This document shows positions 1 to 5,970 of a stretch of DNA of 5,970 bases, piece by piece. The notes under the pieces are model-generated. The model was not told the DNA's origin, searched no databases, and was given only the letters and a program-made list of their open reading frames with translations. The DNA lies in NCBI GenBank assembly GCA_016866415.1, contig VGML01000132.1:1-5970 (forward strand). Direction: 5' to 3'. The translations under genes and the position numbers were made by a program. Origin of the DNA: Bacteroidota bacterium (GTDB lineage: Bacteria; Bacteroidota; Bacteroidia; Flavobacteriales_D; Crocinitomicaceae). How positions within the stretch are numbered: position 1 is the stretch's first letter; each line of letters begins with the position of its first letter.

Positions 1-46
1 CTATGTAAAAAATAGTAATAATTTAAAAATGGTATTAAAAAATAGG

Positions 47-90
47 GGGGGTATTGTTGAAAAAATATAATATTTTTTAACTATACCCCC
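47..90. repeat. Long inverted repeat (hairpin) upstream of glnN
   Basis: Positions 47-64 pair in register with 73-90 around an 8-base AT loop (65-72). The outer part is GGGGGTAT against ATACCCCC, then one T:T mismatch (55/82), then GTTGAAAAA against TTTTTTAAC with a single G-T wobble (59/78). It may be the intrinsic terminator of a gene left of the window, or an operator or cruciform just upstream of the glnN -7 box. Read on the minus strand, the stem is followed closely by a run of six T (from the A-run at 37-42); on the plus strand the following bases are T-rich but broken by A and G. The structure is seen directly; the function is inferred. Confidence 0.75.
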
Positions 91-101
91 TATTAAATGT
101 T

Positions 102-109
102 TATTTTTG
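102..109 (+). promoter_or_regulatory. Probable Bacteroidota -7 promoter element of glnN
   Basis: The octamer TATTTTTG fits the Bacteroidota -7 consensus TAnnTTTG. It ends 18 bases before the ATG at 128, so transcription would begin around 114-117 with a very short A-rich leader. No convincing -33 TTG element lies at the usual distance; that place is taken by the right arm of the inverted repeat at 47-90, which could mean dependence on an activator. This is a consensus match only. Confidence 0.45.
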
Positions 110-127
110 CAAAAAAATATTTTAAAA

Positions 128-2314
128 ATGGCGACTAAAAGACTAAATGCGTATCAAGATGTTCTCAACAGAGAACCAAAAAACATCGAATTCGACGGAA
201 AATTATCCGAATTATTTGGAAGGAATGTCTTTCACATCGATGTAATGCGTGAATATTTACCTTCGGGTACTTACAAATCAATGTTGGAGTCTATAAATAA
301 TGGAACGCGTTTGGATCGAAAGAATGCAGATCAAGTTGCCTCAGCGATGAAGGATTGGGCTATTTCTAAAGGAGCTACACATTACACGCATTGGTTTCAG
401 CCTTTGACAGGAGCAACAGCAGAAAAACACGATGCCTTTTTTAAACCGATTGGACCGGGAAAAGCAATTGAGCGTTTCGATGGAGATATGCTCGTTCAGC
501 AAGAGCCTGACGCATCTTCATTCCCAAATGGAGGAATTCGAAACACATTTGAAGCTAGAGGTTACACGGCTTGGGATCCGTCCTCTCCGGCATTTTTGAT
601 CGGTAAAACACTATGTATTCCAACCATTTTCATTTCTTATACTGGAGAGTCTTTGGATTACAAAATGCCTTTGTTGAAAGCGCTTCATGTTGTTGACTTG
701 GCAGCTGTTGAGGTTTGTCAATATTTCGATAAAAACGTTACAAAGGTTCAAGCTACCCTGGGATGGGAGCAGGAATATTTCCTAATCGATCAAGCATTAT
801 TTAATGCTCGACCCGATTTGATGTTAACAGGAAGAGCTCTTTTCGGTCATGCTCCTGCAAAAGGTCAACAATTGGAAGATCATTATTTTGGTTCTATTCC
901 CGATCGAGTCACCGCGTTTATGCGTGAATTTGAGATGGAGTCATTGCTTTTAGGTATTCCTGTTACAACGCGCCACAATGAAGTTGCTCCAAATCAATTC
1001 GAGTGTGCGCCTATATTTGAAGAGTGTAATTTAGCCAATGATCATAATCTCTTATTGATGGATTTGATGGAAAAAATAGCTAGAAAGCATGATTTTCGTG
1101 TTCTTTTACATGAAAAGCCATTCGCGGGGGTAAATGGTTCAGGAAAACACAACAACTGGTCGTTAAGCACTAATACTGGAGTTAATCTTCTTGCGCCTGG
1201 AAAAAATCCGAAAACAAATCTTCAGTTTATAACTTTCTTCGTTAATACAATAAAAGCTATTCATGATAACGCAGATTTACTGAGAGCAGCAATTGCTTCT
1301 GCAGGTAATGATCATCGTTTGGGGGCAAATGAGGCTCCACCGGCAATTATTTCAGCATTCATCGGTTCTCAACTTTCGTCTTTGTTAGATGACTTGGAAA
1401 AGAACATCAAAGCGGGTAAAATGACTCCGCAAGATAAAACGGAATTAAAATTGAATATTGGGAAAATCCCCCAAATCTTGTTAGATAATACGGATAGAAA
1501 CAGAACGTCGCCATTCGCATTTACAGGTAACAAATTTGAATTCCGTGCTGTTGGTTCATCGGCAAATTGTGGTTCTGCAATGATTGTTTTGAATACCATC
1601 ATAGCGAAACAATTGAAGGAGTTTAAAAAGTCTGTTGATACTCGAATTAACAAAGGTGAATCAAAAGACGAAGCGATTCTTAAGGAATTACAGTTACTTA
1701 TTAAACAATCGAAGAAAATTCGATTCGAAGGAAATGGCTACGGCGATGAATGGGTAAAAGAAGCAGAAAAAAGAGGGTTAGCGAATTTAAAGGATACTCC
1801 TCGTGCCTTACAAGTTTGGCATGATAAGAAAGTCGCGAAACTTTTTGAGGAAATGGGAGTTCTTTCTGAACGAGAATTGGATGCTCGAAGAGAAATTGAA
1901 TTTGAAAATTACGTATTAAAAATTCAAATAGAATCCCGTTTGATGGGTGACTTGACTCAAAATCATTTTATTCCTGCTGTTGTTGAATATCAAAATAAGT
2001 TAATTACTAATGTACAAGGTTTAATTTCGATTTTAGGTGAAAAAGCAGGAAAGGAATCAGCTAAGGCTCAAATTAAATTGATCCAAGAGATTTCATTTCA
2101 TATGAATAAGATGAAAGATGCTTCTGATGCTATGTTGCAGCAACGAAAAATTGCAAACAAAATAGAGGATGCTGAGAAAAAGGCCCTTGCATATTGTGAT
2201 AAAGTAAAATCACATTTCGATGAGATTAGATACCATGCTGATAAGCTTGAGCTTTTGGTTGAAGACGAGTTGTGGCCATTACCTAAATTTAGAGAATTGT
2301 TGTTTACAAGATAA
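128..2314 (+). CDS. glnN: Glutamine synthetase type III (GSIII)
   Basis: ATP-dependent ligation of ammonia to glutamate giving glutamine, in the cytoplasm; the main ammonia-assimilation step when nitrogen is scarce. The 728-residue length is typical of GSIII (about 700-730), far longer than GSI or GSII. Visible landmarks: N-terminal GSIII signature THYTHWFQPLTG followed by TAEKHD; WEQEYF at 213-218 (metal/glutamate-binding acidic residues); NEVAPNQFE at 284-292; the ATP-binding KPFAGVNGSGKH at 330-341; NRTSPFAF near 458-465 followed by FEFR at 470-473; and a helical C-terminal extension (about 560-728) ending in the family-typical DELWPLPKFRELLF. The ATG at 128 is chosen because MATKRLNAYQDVLNR matches how GSIII proteins begin; an in-frame TTG at 107 overlaps the putative -7 box. 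There is no Shine-Dalgarno sequence, only an A-rich stretch, as usual in Bacteroidota. It is a stand-alone gene: no PII, ammonium transporter or GOGAT gene is next to it here. The reading frame is intact. Confidence 0.97.
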   Translation: MATKRLNAYQDVLNREPKNIEFDGKLSELFGRNVFHIDVMREYLPSGTYKSMLESINNGTRLDRKNADQVASAMKDWAISKGATHYTHWFQPLTGATAEKHDAFFKPIGPGKAIERFDGDMLVQQEPDASSFPNGGIRNTFEARGYTAWDPSSPAFLIGKTLCIPTIFISYTGESLDYKMPLLKALHVVDLAAVEVCQYFDKNVTKVQATLGWEQEYFLIDQALFNARPDLMLTGRALFGHAPAKGQQLEDHYFGSIPDRVTAFMREFEMESLLLGIPVTTRHNEVAPNQFECAPIFEECNLANDHNLLLMDLMEKIARKHDFRVLLHEKPFAGVNGSGKHNNWSLSTNTGVNLLAPGKNPKTNLQFITFFVNTIKAIHDNADLLRAAIASAGNDHRLGANEAPPAIISAFIGSQLSSLLDDLEKNIKAGKMTPQDKTELKLNIGKIPQILLDNTDRNRTSPFAFTGNKFEFRAVGSSANCGSAMIVLNTIIAKQLKEFKKSVDTRINKGESKDEAILKELQLLIKQSKKIRFEGNGYGDEWVKEAEKRGLANLKDTPRALQVWHDKKVAKLFEEMGVLSERELDARREIEFENYVLKIQIESRLMGDLTQNHFIPAVVEYQNKLITNVQGLISILGEKAGKESAKAQIKLIQEISFHMNKMKDASDAMLQQRKIANKIEDAEKKALAYCDKVKSHFDEIRYHADKLELLVEDELWPLPKFRELLFTR

Positions 2315-2334
2315 GTTTACCTACAACTACCGAC

Positions 2335-2375
2335 AGAATGGCTGTTACGATAAAACTGGACAGCCATTCTTTTTT
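2335..2375 (+). terminator. Intrinsic terminator of glnN
   Basis: A perfect 11-bp stem, AGAATGGCTGT (2335-2345) with ACAGCCATTCT (2360-2370), has a 14-base loop and runs straight into a T-tract (2370-2375, then ATT). It starts 21 bases after the glnN stop. The minus-strand side lacks a T-run, so it should act only on rightward transcripts. The T-tract overlaps the stop codon of the convergent gene (2374-2376). Confidence 0.9.
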
Positions 2376-3624
2376 ATTGCAAATTCAAAGCGAATTTCAG
2401 TAATGAGTGCAGCGCGTCCTCGTTCTTTTTAAATGATAGCTTAATTATCTGAGATCCTTGTTGATTTGAATAGGTTGTAATTCTATTCGTAGACTCAAGA
2501 AAGTTTTTTGAAGTCTTAAAACCTGGAATCAACTCCAAGAATAATCCCTTCCATCCTGCATTTGTAATCTTGACAATATTTTTAGGGTCACCAGAAATTG
2601 AAGGGTTAAAATATGTTTTTCTTAATTTAAATTCGTTCATCGTACTAATTATGAATTGACTGGTATCAATTTGTTTAATTTTTATTGATTGTGTTCCAAT
2701 TTTATACTCCTCTTTAGAAATTATTTCGAATGGCAGATCATAGTGTTTAAGAAAATTGCATAAGATAGAGTCACCTGAAATTTGATTTTTGTAGCATAAA
2801 AGAATGTCGAATTTAGGAATTGCTTGAATTTCAGGATCATCAATAAAGCTGATACCATCATAGTTCAAAGAAACGTAATTTATATTTTTTAATTGAATTA
2901 ATTCGGTAATTTTATTTACTTCCAAACTTGCTAATTGGGATGAATTAATTGAAGTAGAAATATGAAATCCATAAGGCTTTAGAGAAATATGAGGTTGAAG
3001 ATTGCCAAATTTTTCTTCGAATTCCAGCAGGTTGTCTTTGACTTGAATACTACCGAAGCCAACTAATTTTCCATTTTTAAATCTAGAGACGAATTGTTTT
3101 GATTGATCGTTTTTCAGTTTATATTCAAACGAATTGTTAATCAAGTATTTTAGAAAATGTGACTTATTTCTTTTCAATTCTCCCAAAATCCAGTATGCAT
3201 TTAATTTGTCGCGAAACAAAAGCATTGCTTTTAGTTTTTTCTGATTCTGATCGAATTTTTCAGTGTTTCTAATTTTAAATTTAATTGCAGTCGTTGATTT
3301 TTCAACTTTTTGAAATCGAATCACTTCAATAGGAGCGGAGTAATCGATAGTTAGATCGGTTAAATTAGTTTCCGAATTAGACTTATTTGAGGTTAGTTCT
3401 TTAATTTTTTGAATTATAATTTCGTCTTCTTGAACAAACAATTCATTTAAAACGATTTTATTAACAAGGGATGAGATATTTAATAAATAATGTTCAGTGG
3501 TGGATTTTGGGATTCTAGTATTATATTCGGATATTTTAATTTGATTTGGCTGAATAATTAGAATTAAAGAGATAAAACTAGCCGAAATCAAAATAATCGA
3601 TAAAGTTTCTTTCCATTTATTCAT
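2374..3624 (-). CDS. Unrecognised membrane-anchored extracytoplasmic protein, 416 aa
   Basis: I do not recognise a family or a catalytic motif. The ATG at 3624 gives a short positively charged start (MNKWKE) and then a hydrophobic segment at about residues 8-24, with no signal-peptidase II lipobox cysteine. It is therefore probably a signal anchor, with the remaining ~390 residues outside the inner membrane. That part is rich in Lys, Asn, Ile and Ser, with alternating hydrophobic/polar stretches suggesting beta structure (about 95-120, 185-260, 310-335, 385-400) and a short helical end (DALHSLLKFAL). Only two cysteines are evident (277 and 289). An AYWILGEL segment (143-150) and GWKGLFLELIPGF (357-369) are the most distinctive stretches to search with. 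The coding region is visibly more A/T-rich than glnN. It converges on glnN, its stop codon touching that gene's terminator, and diverges from the acyltransferase gene across 42 bp. The coherent length, N-terminal anchor and tidy boundaries make it a real gene; the function is unknown. Confidence 0.85.
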   Translation of the reverse strand: MNKWKETLSIILISASFISLILIIQPNQIKISEYNTRIPKSTTEHYLLNISSLVNKIVLNELFVQEDEIIIQKIKELTSNKSNSETNLTDLTIDYSAPIEVIRFQKVEKSTTAIKFKIRNTEKFDQNQKKLKAMLLFRDKLNAYWILGELKRNKSHFLKYLINNSFEYKLKNDQSKQFVSRFKNGKLVGFGSIQVKDNLLEFEEKFGNLQPHISLKPYGFHISTSINSSQLASLEVNKITELIQLKNINYVSLNYDGISFIDDPEIQAIPKFDILLCYKNQISGDSILCNFLKHYDLPFEIISKEEYKIGTQSIKIKQIDTSQFIISTMNEFKLRKTYFNPSISGDPKNIVKITNAGWKGLFLELIPGFKTSKNFLESTNRITTYSNQQGSQIIKLSFKKNEDALHSLLKFALNLQ

Positions 3625-3666
3625 TGATGTAAAGGTAATGCAAAGTTGAATTGATTAATTTTGAAT
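3625..3666. promoter_or_regulatory. Short divergent intergenic region
   Basis: These 42 bases must hold or overlap the promoters of two divergent genes, the 416-residue anchored protein (leftward) and the acyltransferase (rightward). A minus-strand word CAACTTTG (3648-3641) is one mismatch from the TAnnTTTG -7 consensus and is suitably placed, about 17 bases before the leftward ATG. A perfect plus-strand TAATTTTG (3656-3663) lies only 3 bases before the rightward ATG, which would make that mRNA leaderless or mean the match is chance. Neither is secure. Confidence 0.35.
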
Positions 3667-4209
3667 ATGAAGAAAATTGTGCGTTTTATATTTTGGATTA
3701 TCGGTTGGAAAATTGATGAACGAGCACCTGAGGGAATTAAGAAATGTGTCATTGTTGTTGGTCCACATACATCTAATTGGGATTTTGTTTTGGGTAAAAT
3801 GGCATTCATTACGTATGGTGTAAAAGGTCGTTTCTTGATAAAGAAAGAATTATTTTTTCCTCCTCTTGGTTGGATTTTGAAAGCAATGGGAGGGGTTCCA
3901 GTCGATCGAAAACAAAGAAATAATATAACTGAGACAGCCGTTAAGTACTTCAATGAAAATGAAACAATGTATTTGGTTTTTACACCCGAAGGAACTCGCA
4001 GTTACAACCCTAACTGGAAAAAAGGATTCTATTTTATTGCACAAAAAGCCAATGTACCGATTTATATTTGCTACATGGATTACCAAAGAAAAATTGGCGG
4101 ATTTCATAGTATTTTCTATCCAACCGGAAATGCAGATGAAGACATAAAATACATCAAAGGAATCTTAAGCGAGTACAAAGGTCGATTCCCTGAAAACGGA
4201 ATTTATTAA
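3667..4209 (+). CDS. PlsC-like lysophospholipid / 1-acylglycerol-3-phosphate acyltransferase family protein
   Basis: Predicted to transfer an acyl chain to a lysophospholipid or related acceptor at the inner membrane. The 180-residue protein carries the LPLAT/PlsC blocks in order: HTSNWD at 34-39, the HX4D motif with catalytic His34 and Asp39; GGVPVDR at 75-81 (block II, acceptor binding); PEGTRS at 107-112 (block III); and the VPIYICY stretch at 130-136 (block IV). The N-terminus (IVRFIFWIIGW) is hydrophobic and aromatic but short, more like a peripheral anchor than a full transmembrane helix, and the protein is shorter than classical PlsC (about 240). It belongs to the compact acyltransferase group common in Bacteroidota, so the acceptor could be phosphatidate precursors, an ornithine or other aminolipid, or something else. 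The start is ATG 3667; a TTG two codons upstream (3661) is possible but less likely. Its stop codon shares three bases with the stop of the opposite-strand gene (TTAA, 4206-4209). Confidence 0.92.
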   Translation: MKKIVRFIFWIIGWKIDERAPEGIKKCVIVVGPHTSNWDFVLGKMAFITYGVKGRFLIKKELFFPPLGWILKAMGGVPVDRKQRNNITETAVKYFNENETMYLVFTPEGTRSYNPNWKKGFYFIAQKANVPIYICYMDYQRKIGGFHSIFYPTGNADEDIKYIKGILSEYKGRFPENGIY

Positions 4210-4400
4210 TTTTTTTTCTTGATGATTTGACCCGTTTTTTTATCGTACCCATAGGGACAATGTTTGCAACCACTTTTACAACAGTAACCTCGCTTCAAAT
4301 GATAGGCTTCGTTAAATACAATATAACCTTCACTACTCAAATAGTAATCAGTTTTACTTAGATTGCTCTTTTTTGAAAAACCCGATAAATCCTCGCTCAT
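4206..4400 (-). CDS. DUF5522-like small Cys-rich protein, 64 aa
   Basis: A 64-residue protein whose core YHLKRGYCCKSGCKHCPYG (33-51) matches, from memory, the conserved end of the DUF5522 family: an aromatic/VF stretch, then YHL-RG-CC-x3-C-x2-CPY. Cysteines 40, 41, 45 and 48 with His47 could bind a metal such as Zn2+ or an Fe-S centre; that is inference, as the family has no known function to my knowledge. The N-terminal 18 residues are polar and the C-terminus is Lys-rich (KKTGQIIKKKN), with no signal peptide, so it should be cytoplasmic. The gene has no intergenic space: its stop overlaps the acyltransferase stop and its ATG (4400-4398) overlaps the ATG of the PLP-enzyme gene. Its promoter must therefore lie inside that neighbour's coding sequence. 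Translation of the conserved motif shows it is a true gene, not an antisense shadow. Confidence 0.88.
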   Translation of the reverse strand: MSEDLSGFSKKSNLSKTDYYLSSEGYIVFNEAYHLKRGYCCKSGCKHCPYGYDKKTGQIIKKKN

Positions 4401-5304
4401 GAATGAACTTTATTTAGAAAAGTTAAATGAATTTTTTAATAAATCAATTCTACACGAATTCAGCATATTTGGAGTAGACAATTCAAAAACAAAATTGTTC
4501 GTAAAAAGGGATGATTTAATGCACAATGAATTTTCGGGTAATAAATTACGTAAACTAAAGTTTAATTTTAAAGCTCATTCTGATAATAACTGTGATGGAA
4601 TTTTAACTTTTGGTGGAGCCTTTTCCAATCATTTATTAGCCACTGCTTCAGCTTGTCATTATTTAAATATCCCTTGTGTAGGAATTGTTCGAGGTGATGA
4701 ATTAAACGAAAGTTCTAATTCCTTATTAAAACGTTGTCATGAATTAGGAATGAATTTACTGTTTTATTCAAGATCTGAATTCACTAAAATAAAAAAAAAC
4801 TCCGGCCGTTTTTGTTTGCAAGGTAAAGAATATTGGGCCGTACCTGAAGGTGGCGCGAATCAAGAGGGGATTTTGGGATGCAGAGAAATTGTACCAAAAT
4901 TGGATTTCGACTATGTAATTGTTGCTCAGGGAACTACGACCACCAGTTTGGGGATTCTACTTGAATTAACGGATACTCAAAAAATAATTGTTGTTCCCGT
5001 GTTGAAAGGGTTTGATTCATTATTGGAAATGCAAAATCTTCTTGCAAATAATCAGTTATTCGAAAATTTGAAAGATAAAATAATTGCATTAGATCAATTT
5101 CATTTTGGAGGTTATGGAAAGACAAATTCAGAACTGAATGAATTTGTAGAAATGTTCAATGAGATGAATGATTTCGTAATTGAGCCAATCTATACAGGAA
5201 AAGTAATTTATGCATTAAGTCGATGGTTAAACAGTAACGGAATTAATGAAAATAAAAAAGTCCTCTTCGTTCATACGGGAGGACTTTTTGCATTTCAAAC
5301 GTAA
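4399..5304 (+). CDS. PLP-dependent ACC deaminase / D-cysteine desulfhydrase family protein
   Basis: Fold-type II (tryptophan synthase beta-like) pyridoxal-phosphate enzyme of 301 residues, close to the usual 300-340. Visible sites: KRDDL (36-40) and SGNKLRKL (46-53) with the PLP-binding Lys49; GGAFSNH (72-78), whose Ser76-Asn77 match the Ser/Asn that contact cofactor and substrate; VPEGGAN at 148-154; a Gly/Thr phosphate-binding loop GTTTTS (178-183); FGGYGK at 236-241; YTGK at 265-268; and the terminal HTGGLFA at 292-298. True ACC deaminase has Glu in the YEGK position and Leu in the HLGG position; here both are Thr (266 and 293), as in D-cysteine desulfhydrases. I therefore favour release of ammonia, pyruvate and sulfide from D-cysteine or a similar amino acid, although the physiological substrate is unproven. 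ATG 4399 is preferred over an in-frame TTG at 4363, which would add 12 unconserved residues. A hairpin lies in its last codons (5255-5289). Confidence 0.9.
   Translation: MNELYLEKLNEFFNKSILHEFSIFGVDNSKTKLFVKRDDLMHNEFSGNKLRKLKFNFKAHSDNNCDGILTFGGAFSNHLLATASACHYLNIPCVGIVRGDELNESSNSLLKRCHELGMNLLFYSRSEFTKIKKNSGRFCLQGKEYWAVPEGGANQEGILGCREIVPKLDFDYVIVAQGTTTTSLGILLELTDTQKIIVVPVLKGFDSLLEMQNLLANNQLFENLKDKIIALDQFHFGGYGKTNSELNEFVEMFNEMNDFVIEPIYTGKVIYALSRWLNSNGINENKKVLFVHTGGLFAFQT
5255..5289. terminator. Bidirectional terminator-like hairpin inside a gene's 3' end
   Basis: A perfect 11-bp stem, AAAAAGTCCTC (5255-5265) with GAGGACTTTTT (5279-5289), has a 13-base loop. Because the arms carry A- and T-runs, a T-tract follows the GC core on both strands. 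The minus-strand tract is longer (six T, then A, then four T), so it fits best as the terminator of the leftward PorP/SprF-family gene that stops at 5310. On the plus strand it lies entirely before the stop codon of the PLP-enzyme gene (5302-5304). Confidence 0.75.
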
Positions 5305-5309
5305 ATTAA

Positions 5310-5970
5310 TTACGACAATTTTTTAATTTTTCCTCTTGATCCAGATTTTTTATACAAGTGCATTGATTTGAAGTAAACTTCAAAAGCACCTAGGCTATTT
5401 GTCGCTTGACTTAAGTAACTAATATTTGCATCGAATGCCAAACCAACTCGTATTCCTTTGATTTTAAATCCAAAAGTAGTTGATATCGCATCTTTATGTC
5501 TGTAGAAAAATCCATAGTTGACACAAACTGTTTTATTAATGGTCGTAATTTCGGACCCATCACGTAAAATATGCTCCATTAAGACGCCTCCCATCAGATT
5601 ATAGCCAGGGCCATTTCTAAAATAGATGATGCTTGGCTGTACTCGTAGGTCGCGTTTGTTGGTGGTAATGTCTGCTCCAGCAGTTAAAACCGTATTTATA
5701 TACATACGATCTGCGCCAAAGGAAAAATTGATTTTTTGTCTTGTTAAGTGATTGAAAGCCACCCCTCCGAATAAACGAGTCTTATTTCTGTATTCGTGTT
5801 GATAATATAACCCTGTTCCCAAATCAATAGAGCTGTAAGAATCATTTAATCCTAGTTCGGTATTTTTATCTGGCGCAAAAACGCTTCCATTCCAATCAGA
5901 CTCCCATGTTTGTGAAGCGCGATCTATACTTTGTTGATAAAATCCAGGAGAAAGTCCAATTGATAATTTA
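5310..5970 (-). CDS. PorP/SprF family type IX secretion-associated outer-membrane protein (partial, 5' end missing)
   Basis: The frame is open to the window edge, giving 219 visible C-terminal residues; family members are usually about 300-350 long, so roughly 100 N-terminal residues including the signal peptide lie outside. The alternating pattern of short beta strands fits an outer-membrane barrel. Recognisable family features in order: LSIGLSPGFYQQSID near the visible start, SSIDLGTGLYYQHEYRNK, LFGGVAFNHLTRQ, the VQPSIIYFRNGPG strand, and the late IRVGLAFDANISYLSQATNSLGAFEVYF. The last resembles the 'GLSYDINxSxLxxATNSxGxFE' strand typical of PorP/SprF. In this family SprF helps present the gliding adhesin SprB, and PorP is linked to type IX secretion; genome paralogs often pair with a large secreted protein, which might lie beyond 5970. 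A TTG at 5822 could look like a start, but the coding similarity continues upstream of it. The tail ends in KKSGSRGKIKKLS and lacks the CPxF-like ending I associate with many members. It converges on the PLP-enzyme gene with 5 bp between the stops. Confidence 0.87.
   Translation of the reverse strand, partial: KLSIGLSPGFYQQSIDRASQTWESDWNGSVFAPDKNTELGLNDSYSSIDLGTGLYYQHEYRNKTRLFGGVAFNHLTRQKINFSFGADRMYINTVLTAGADITTNKRDLRVQPSIIYFRNGPGYNLMGGVLMEHILRDGSEITTINKTVCVNYGFFYRHKDAISTTFGFKIKGIRVGLAFDANISYLSQATNSLGAFEVYFKSMHLYKKSGSRGKIKKLS

Noticed and set aside
45..51. Seven-G homopolymer as a phase-variation tract
   Set aside because: It is short and is better explained as an arm of the inverted repeat; no evidence of length variation can be seen in one sequence.
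107..127. TTG start giving a 7-residue N-terminal extension of glutamine synthetase
   Set aside because: The extension is not typical of GSIII, the TTG overlaps the probable -7 box, and ATG 128 gives the family-like N-terminus.
1369..1653. Minus-strand frame inside glnN, and the 2220-2432 plus frame across its end
   Set aside because: Both lie over conserved glnN coding sequence or its terminator and have no protein-like features.
3621..4147. Open frames on both strands within and around the acyltransferase gene (3621-3953 -, 3850-4107 -, 3953-4147 +)
   Set aside because: They overlap a gene with intact catalytic motifs, show no recognisable domain and have the composition of out-of-frame translation.
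4185..4217. Possible terminator at the acyltransferase end (ATTCC/GGAAT stem, then eight T)
   Set aside because: The stem is only 5 bp and separated by seven bases from the T-run, and the T-run is explained by the Lys-rich C-terminus of the opposite-strand gene.
4363..4398. TTG start extending the PLP enzyme by 12 residues
   Set aside because: The extra residues lie antisense to the N-terminal codons of the DUF5522-like gene and show no family resemblance; ATG 4399 gives a normal-length protein.
5820..5822. TTG as the start of the PorP/SprF-family gene
   Set aside because: The frame stays open to the window edge and the upstream residues (such as SPGFYQQSID) resemble the family, so the gene is cut by the window rather than starting here.
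1..5970. A novel defence, mobile or biosynthetic system
   Set aside because: No transposase, integrase, repeat array, toxin-antitoxin pair or clustered pathway genes are visible; neighbours alternate in strand and have unrelated chromosomal roles.

Overview
The window looks like a piece of a Bacteroidota chromosome, most likely order Flavobacteriales (a Fluviicola/Crocinitomicaceae-type organism is my guess, not proven). Supporting this are a type III glutamine synthetase, a PorP/SprF-type outer-membrane protein, a DUF5522-type small protein, AT-rich DNA, the absence of Shine-Dalgarno sequences in front of the starts, and a TAnnTTTG-type -7 promoter word ahead of the first gene.

Layout from left to right. 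Positions 1-127 are a non-coding leader dominated by a long near-perfect inverted repeat (47-90) and a probable -7 box. Positions 128-2314 (+) hold a complete glutamine synthetase III gene (glnN), closed by a clear one-directional intrinsic terminator at 2335-2375. Positions 2374-3624 (-) hold a large, unrecognised membrane-anchored protein that converges on glnN. After a 42-bp divergent gap comes a tight block of genes on alternating strands: a PlsC-like lysophospholipid acyltransferase (3667-4209, +), a 64-residue Cys-rich DUF5522-like protein (4206-4400, -), a PLP enzyme of the ACC deaminase/D-cysteine desulfhydrase family (4399-5304, +), and the 3' part of a PorP/SprF-family gene that leaves the window on the right (5310-5970, -).

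The genes do not form an operon: neighbours alternate in strand and no shared pathway is evident. Their roles are nitrogen assimilation, an envelope or periplasm protein of unknown role, membrane lipid acylation, a possible sulfur/amino-acid catabolic enzyme, and an outer-membrane barrel linked to type IX secretion or gliding. I see no mobile element, CRISPR array, RNA gene or defence system. The most noteworthy points are structural: the small DUF5522-like gene is locked between two opposite-strand genes with overlapping stop codons (TTAA) at one end and overlapping start codons (CATG) at the other; a bidirectional terminator-like hairpin lies inside the last codons of the PLP-enzyme gene; and an 18-position hairpin lies directly upstream of the glnN promoter word. 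The PLP enzyme also carries Thr at both positions that distinguish D-cysteine desulfhydrases from true ACC deaminases.
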